The translations under genes were made by a program, and so were the position numbers. From Roseimicrobium gellanilyticum (GTDB taxonomy: Bacteria; Verrucomicrobiota; Verrucomicrobiia; Verrucomicrobiales; Verrucomicrobiaceae), in NCBI RefSeq assembly GCF_003315205.1, contig NZ_QNRR01000006.1, positions 372,001-436,000 on the forward strand: a stretch of DNA of 64,000 nucleotides. Reading direction: 5' to 3'. Shown in pieces: positions 61,301 through 64,000 of the stretch (positions are counted from its first letter, which is position 1; every line of letters begins with the position of its first letter). Under the pieces are notes generated by a model that searched no databases, had not been told where the DNA came from, and saw only the letters and a program-made list of their open reading frames with translations.

Positions 61301-61684
61301 ATCAGCGTGAAGGAAAGCGACAAAGCCGTGGTCCCGCGCATCGCGAAGGGATACTCCGACCTCGGCTTCAACATCTACGCCACGCCTGGCACCGCCGCGG
61401 TGATCGAAGGCGCGGGCATCCCCGTGAACAAGCTGCCCAAGCTTGCCAGCGGCCAGCGTCCGAACGTCATCGACCTGATGAAGAACAAGGAGATGCACTT
61501 CATCATCAACACGCCCTCCGGCAAGAACCCGCGTGCCGATGAAGTGAAGATCCGCACGGCGGCCATGCAGAACCGCATTCCCATCATGACCACCATGCGT
61601 GGGGCCGATGCGGCGCTGAAGGGCATCAAGTCACTTCAGGCGAATGAAGTGCAGGTCCAGGCGCTCCAGGAGTATCACCAGTAA
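58376..61684 (+). CDS. carB: Carbamoyl-phosphate synthase large subunit
   Basis: 1102 residues, starting [20 protein letters not shown]. The two homologous halves each have an ATP-grasp domain: first half with [44 protein letters not shown] and [20 protein letters not shown]; second half with [20 protein letters not shown] and [20 protein letters not shown]. The C-terminal allosteric domain (about 950-1102) includes [20 protein letters not shown]. It makes carbamoyl phosphate from bicarbonate, ATP and ammonia from CarA, for pyrimidines and arginine. CarA is not in the window; a dihydroorotase gene lies 2 kb downstream. Confidence 0.97.
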   Translation: MPKDTSIHKILLIGSGPIVIGQGCEFDYSGVQACKALREEGYEVVLVNSNPATIMTDPEFAHRTYIEPITPEIVEKIIIKEKPDALLPTLGGQTALNTAMSLHRAGILEKHNVRMIGAKADAIEKGEDRLLFKNAMLKIGLDLPQSGVAHTMEEANVISEEIAAFLGRPSPYPLIIRPAYTLGGTGGGIAYNREEFETIVARGLDLSPVTEVLIEESLLGWKEFEMEVMRDRADNCVIICSIENLDPMGVHTGDSITVAPIQTLTDREYQIMRDASFACIREIGVETGGSNIQFAVEPKTGRMIVIEMNPRVSRSSALASKATGFPIAKIAAKLAVGYTLDELKNDITRETPASFEPTIDYVVTKVPRFTFEKFPGADATLTTQMKSVGEAMAIGRTFKESLQKALRSLEIKRFGLIGDGADVVVDDETLTTKLSVPNAERIFFLGQAFAKGWSVEKVFELTKIDPWFLRQIEELVNSQASLNSHTGDIGSVRELPKDLGNICNEEYRSESAATLRKIKKQGFSDIQIARAWDTTPGKVRDARKETRCTPTYRLVDTCAAEFEAYTPYYYSTYGVEDEVRDSDKKKVIILGGGPNRIGQGIEFDYCCVHASFALREMGIETIMVNSNPETVSTDYDTSDKLYFEPLTLEDVLNIYESENKDDQVLGVIVQFGGQTPLNLAKGLEENGVRIIGTSPKSIELAEDRKLFAALLDELELAQAPSGTATSTEEALAITARIGYPSLVRPSFVLGGRAMQIVYSDAELTHYMQNAVDATPDRPVLVDRFLEDATEVDVDCISDGETTVVGAIMEHIEEAGIHSGDSACVIPPFSLSEEMQGRIRDAAKKLAKALNVRGLMNMQLAVKGDDLYVIEVNPRASRTAPFVSKAIGVPLPKLAAKIMAGKTLKELGFTSEVTPPHYSVKEAVFPFSKFTGVDIALGPEMKSTGEVMGIDSDLGMAFAKSQMAAGGALPKGGNIFISVKESDKAVVPRIAKGYSDLGFNIYATPGTAAVIEGAGIPVNKLPKLASGQRPNVIDLMKNKEMHFIINTPSGKNPRADEVKIRTAAMQNRIPIMTTMRGADAALKGIKSLQANEVQVQALQEYHQ

Positions 61685-61703
61685 GCCAGCACCAGGCTGG
61701 CTT
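61683..61703 (+). terminator. Hairpin at the end of carB, no T-run
   Basis: AAGCCAGC (61683-61690) with GCTGGCTT (61696-61703), loop ACCAG, starting inside the stop codon. It lacks a following T-run, so termination is doubtful. Confidence 0.35.
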
Positions 61704-61822
61704 GCAGCGTGAGAATTCGCAGGTAACCCACAGGCTCGTTTAAATCGCAGCTGGCATCAATTGCCTCGACAGCCTGCTTGTGCTCCGTGTATGGGGAATC
61801 CCCTCATCCACCACGCCACACC

Positions 61823-63292
61823 ATGCGCTACCGCACCAAGCTCTCCATCGCCCTTGTGGGGGTGACGGCGCTTTCGTGCGGGCTGCTTTTATGGCTGGTG
61901 TATCACGGTGCGAGTGATCTGCTGTTCAAGCAAGTGCAGGGGAGAGTGCTGGCCATCGCGTCCACGGGTGCGCTGAATTTTCCAGTGGAGGAACACGAGC
62001 GTCTGAGGTCCCGCGCAGATGAGACCAGCGCGGACTACCTGAAAGTGGAGAAGCATCTGCGTGCCGTCCGTGACACCAACCAGGACCCGGACATGAGGGT
62101 CATCTTCGTGTACACGATGCGTCCTTCGATCAAGGAGCCCGGGGGCTGGGATTACATCGCGGATGGGGAGGAGCAGGGCAGCAAGGACAAGTCACATATC
62201 GGCGACCCCGTCACGTTCCAAGGCATCGCGGGCACTGAGTTGATACTGGACAAGGCCAAGGCGAACCCAGATTACACCATGGACGAGTTCGGCGTCTGGC
62301 TGACGGCCAGCGTGCCGTTGCGGGATGCCTCAGGCAAGTCGGTGGGGCTCATGGCCGTGGACGTGGCCGCGGATTCCGTGCGCGCGGAGATGCGACGCAT
62401 GCTGTTCATCACGATGGGTGCCGTGGCCATTGCCAGTGTGCTTTCGCTGCTGGCCTCCCTCAAGCTGGCAAAGTGGGCCAGTTCCCCGCTGACGCTGGTC
62501 AAGGCCACGCTCAACGAGATCAGCTCCGGCAATCTGGAGGCACGGATCAACCTCGATCGCGATGACGAGTTTGGCGAGGTGGGTCGCGCCGTGAACCGGA
62601 TGGCCCTCTCGCTTCAAGAACGCGCGGCGCTGAAAGGTACGCTCTCCCGCTCAGTGCCCGGCCATGTGGCGGAGCGCCTGGCCTCCGCGCGGGATCTTCC
62701 CGCCCTCACCGGAAAGCGGCAACGCATCACGGTGATGTTTTGCGACATCCACAATTTCACGCGCCTTTCTGCCACGCTGGAGCCAGAGAAGGTGTTCGGA
62801 TTCCTGAACGAATTCTTCGAGGAAATGATCGAGGCCATTTTTCAGCATCATGGCAGCCTCGACAAGATGCTGGGCGATGGACTCATGGCGCTCTTCGGCG
62901 CTCCGGAAGAAGATCCACATCATGCGGTGAACGCTCTGGAGGCGGCGATGGACATGCAGGCGCGTCTCTCCAAAATCCAGCAGAAGTGGATTCCAGGTCC
63001 GTCCCGGAACTTTTCCATCGGCATCGGTCTGCATACGGGTGACGCCCTGGTGGGCAATCTCGGTTCCAAAGAACGCATGGAGTACACGGCCATTGGTGAA
63101 ACCGTGCGAATCGCCGCGCGGCTGGAGGCGGCCACTGAGGAGAACCGGTGTGCCATCCTTCTCAGCCGTGACACCGCCAGCGAAATTCCAGTTCGCATCC
63201 CCCTGCGCCAGGTGAACGTGCTCACCGTGCGGGGACTGATGCAGTCCATGGCGGTCTTCACCCCGCAACCCACCGAACCGGCCAAGTCATGA
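61823..63292 (+). CDS. Membrane class III adenylate/guanylate cyclase with altered active site
   Basis: 489 residues from ATG 61823 (MRYRTKLSIALVGVTALSCG). Membrane helix (about 7-27), an extracytoplasmic CHASE/dCache-like sensor (about 30-190, with MRVIFVYTMRPSI and SVPLRDASGKSVGLMAVDVA), a second helix (about 192-215), HAMP (about 216-270) and the cyclase domain (about 290-470). Both metal aspartates are present, Asp308 (FCDIHNF) and Asp352 (GDGLMAL), and Lys348. In the final motif, usually D-x-V-N-x-x-x-R, it reads GETVRIAARLE: E426 replaces Asp, R429 replaces the transition-state Asn, while R433 is kept. Activity is therefore uncertain. It precedes the Cys-rich gene by three bases. Confidence 0.88.
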   Translation: MRYRTKLSIALVGVTALSCGLLLWLVYHGASDLLFKQVQGRVLAIASTGALNFPVEEHERLRSRADETSADYLKVEKHLRAVRDTNQDPDMRVIFVYTMRPSIKEPGGWDYIADGEEQGSKDKSHIGDPVTFQGIAGTELILDKAKANPDYTMDEFGVWLTASVPLRDASGKSVGLMAVDVAADSVRAEMRRMLFITMGAVAIASVLSLLASLKLAKWASSPLTLVKATLNEISSGNLEARINLDRDDEFGEVGRAVNRMALSLQERAALKGTLSRSVPGHVAERLASARDLPALTGKRQRITVMFCDIHNFTRLSATLEPEKVFGFLNEFFEEMIEAIFQHHGSLDKMLGDGLMALFGAPEEDPHHAVNALEAAMDMQARLSKIQQKWIPGPSRNFSIGIGLHTGDALVGNLGSKERMEYTAIGETVRIAARLEAATEENRCAILLSRDTASEIPVRIPLRQVNVLTVRGLMQSMAVFTPQPTEPAKS

Positions 63293-63295
63293 TCC

Positions 63296-63589
63296 ATGAG
63301 CGAGGAGCGCCACGCCACCTGCCGCATCTGCTCGCAACTCAGCGCCCATCAGTCCGGGTGCCAGACGCATGGGCGGCGGGAGGAGGACACCTTTCTGCCG
63401 AAGATCGCTGAGGAGCTGAACCATGTACGCACCATCCGTCCGGACCGTGCAAGCTCGCCGGAACTGAAGCGCTGCCCGGTATGCGGGACGCACTACCTCT
63501 TCCAGGATACGTATGAGTACTTCGCCACCGGAAGCGAGGACACGCAGACGCTGACGCGGCTGAGCGACGAGGAAGTGGCGAAGCTATAG
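63296..63589 (+). CDS. Small Cys/His-rich hypothetical protein
   Basis: 97 residues, starting MSEERHATCRICSQLSAHQS. Two possible metal knuckles: CRIC with a later C-x2-H (CQTH), and CPVCGTHYLF, so it may bind one or two Zn ions. No family known. It follows the cyclase gene after 3 bases and lies about 50 bases upstream of the dihydroorotase gene, so all three may share a transcript. Confidence 0.65.
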   Translation: MSEERHATCRICSQLSAHQSGCQTHGRREEDTFLPKIAEELNHVRTIRPDRASSPELKRCPVCGTHYLFQDTYEYFATGSEDTQTLTRLSDEEVAKL

Positions 63590-63641
63590 CCGCTCTCCAC
63601 CTCACGATTGATCCTACGCCATCCAAGGGTAACGAGTGCGT

Positions 63642-64000
63642 ATGCGCCTCACTCTTCCCAAATGGTTCGACCTCCACACCCACTTCCGTCAGGGGCCCGC
63701 GGTGGCGGCCTACGTGAAGGCGCACAAGGACATGGGCTGTGCGGGGGCGCTGGCGATGCCGAATACCCAGCCGCCGGTCTCCAGAGTCTCAGGCGCGGCG
63801 CAGGGTGATGGATGGTCCATCGATAGCTACACCACGGACCTCCGGGCGGCAGGAGCAGATGCCTTTGAGCAACTCATTGTGCCTCTATATCTGACACGCC
63901 AGACCACGGCAGAGATGATTCGCGAAGGTGCTGCCTCTGGCGCGCTACGGGCCTGCAAGTACTACCCTCCGCACGGCACCACGAATGCGGAGCACGGGAT
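63642..64000 (+). CDS. pyrC: Dihydroorotase, N-terminal fragment
   Basis: The first 119 codons only; the window ends inside the gene. MRLTLPKWFDLHTHFRQGPA has the metal-binding DxHxH motif (DLHTHFRQG) of dihydroorotase, and RACKYYPPHGTTNAEHG is the conserved KxYPxxxTTNxxHG of the PyrC-type (homodimeric) enzyme, where the Lys is carboxylated and bridges the two Zn ions. It closes the dihydropyrimidine ring from carbamoyl aspartate, the third step of pyrimidine synthesis, two steps after CarB. Remaining metal ligands lie beyond the window. Confidence 0.88.
   Translation, partial: MRLTLPKWFDLHTHFRQGPAVAAYVKAHKDMGCAGALAMPNTQPPVSRVSGAAQGDGWSIDSYTTDLRAAGADAFEQLIVPLYLTRQTTAEMIREGAASGALRACKYYPPHGTTNAEHG

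Noticed and set aside
59918-61498. Long minus-strand frame (526 codons) over carB
   Set aside because: Same reason: antisense of the second CarB half, low-complexity composition, no start context or motif.
1-64000. tRNA, rRNA, CRISPR arrays, transposases, phage genes
   Set aside because: No cloverleaf sequence, rRNA segment, direct-repeat/spacer array or transposase/integrase motif was seen by reading; a tRNAscan/Infernal run would be needed to exclude small RNAs.

Overview
The window is GC-rich (about 60%) chromosomal DNA from a member of the Verrucomicrobiota, most likely the Verrucomicrobiales/Verrucomicrobiaceae. The main evidence is a complete four-gene cassette of pilin-like proteins (Verru_Chthon B-C-D-A), known to me only from this lineage. 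It is backed by a DUF1501 protein with a Tat signal, a multidomain secreted protein ending in an azurin-like domain, several membrane-anchored Ser/Thr kinases, and many secreted proteins without a recognisable family. I see no tRNA, rRNA, CRISPR array, prophage, transposase or replication origin.

Layout. 1-4.8 kb: end of an intradiol dioxygenase gene, then mostly envelope proteins of unknown function. 4.8-13.2 kb: a signalling region with two transmembrane Ser/Thr kinases flanking an outer-membrane beta-barrel gene and a 39-residue secreted basic peptide gene, then a glutaredoxin-like gene. 13.2-18.4 kb: SDR reductase, STN-domain protein, Dabb protein, a nuoA detached from other nuo genes, ruvA and small membrane/zinc-ribbon genes. 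18.3-23.1 kb: membrane and secreted hypotheticals. 23.1-29.7 kb: the Verru_Chthon cassette on the minus strand. 29.8-37 kb: decayed and intact outer-membrane barrel genes, a UbiA-type prenyltransferase, a glycosidase-like protein, a YkgJ-type cysteine-cluster protein and a bile-acid:Na+ symporter family transporter. 37.2-41.6 kb: dnaG-rpoD-(PAS-AraC) in tight co-transcription. 41.6-42.0 kb: a non-coding block of structured repeats. 42.0-49 kb: oxidoreductases, a Uma2-like nuclease, a KDG kinase-like sugar kinase and a TPR protein. 49-58 kb: the large secreted multidomain protein, DUF1501, a sensor histidine kinase and an ATP-grasp protein. 58.4-64 kb: carB, a class III cyclase, a small Cys-rich protein and the start of a dihydroorotase gene, so the two pyrimidine genes lie about 2 kb apart.

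The most notable observations are: (i) the first Ser/Thr kinase appears to carry a second, degenerate kinase domain; (ii) RpoD has two AT-hook motifs at its N-terminus; (iii) the 41.6-42.0 kb block holds three copies of a two-hairpin repeat whose stems differ by compensating changes; (iv) the Verru_Chthon cassette, whose function is unknown; (v) two remnants of beta-barrel genes, both still followed by hairpin terminators; (vi) an ATP-grasp protein and a cyclase with changed catalytic residues. Start sites were often moved downstream of the longest reading frame, to the first methionine in front of a signal peptide or conserved domain.
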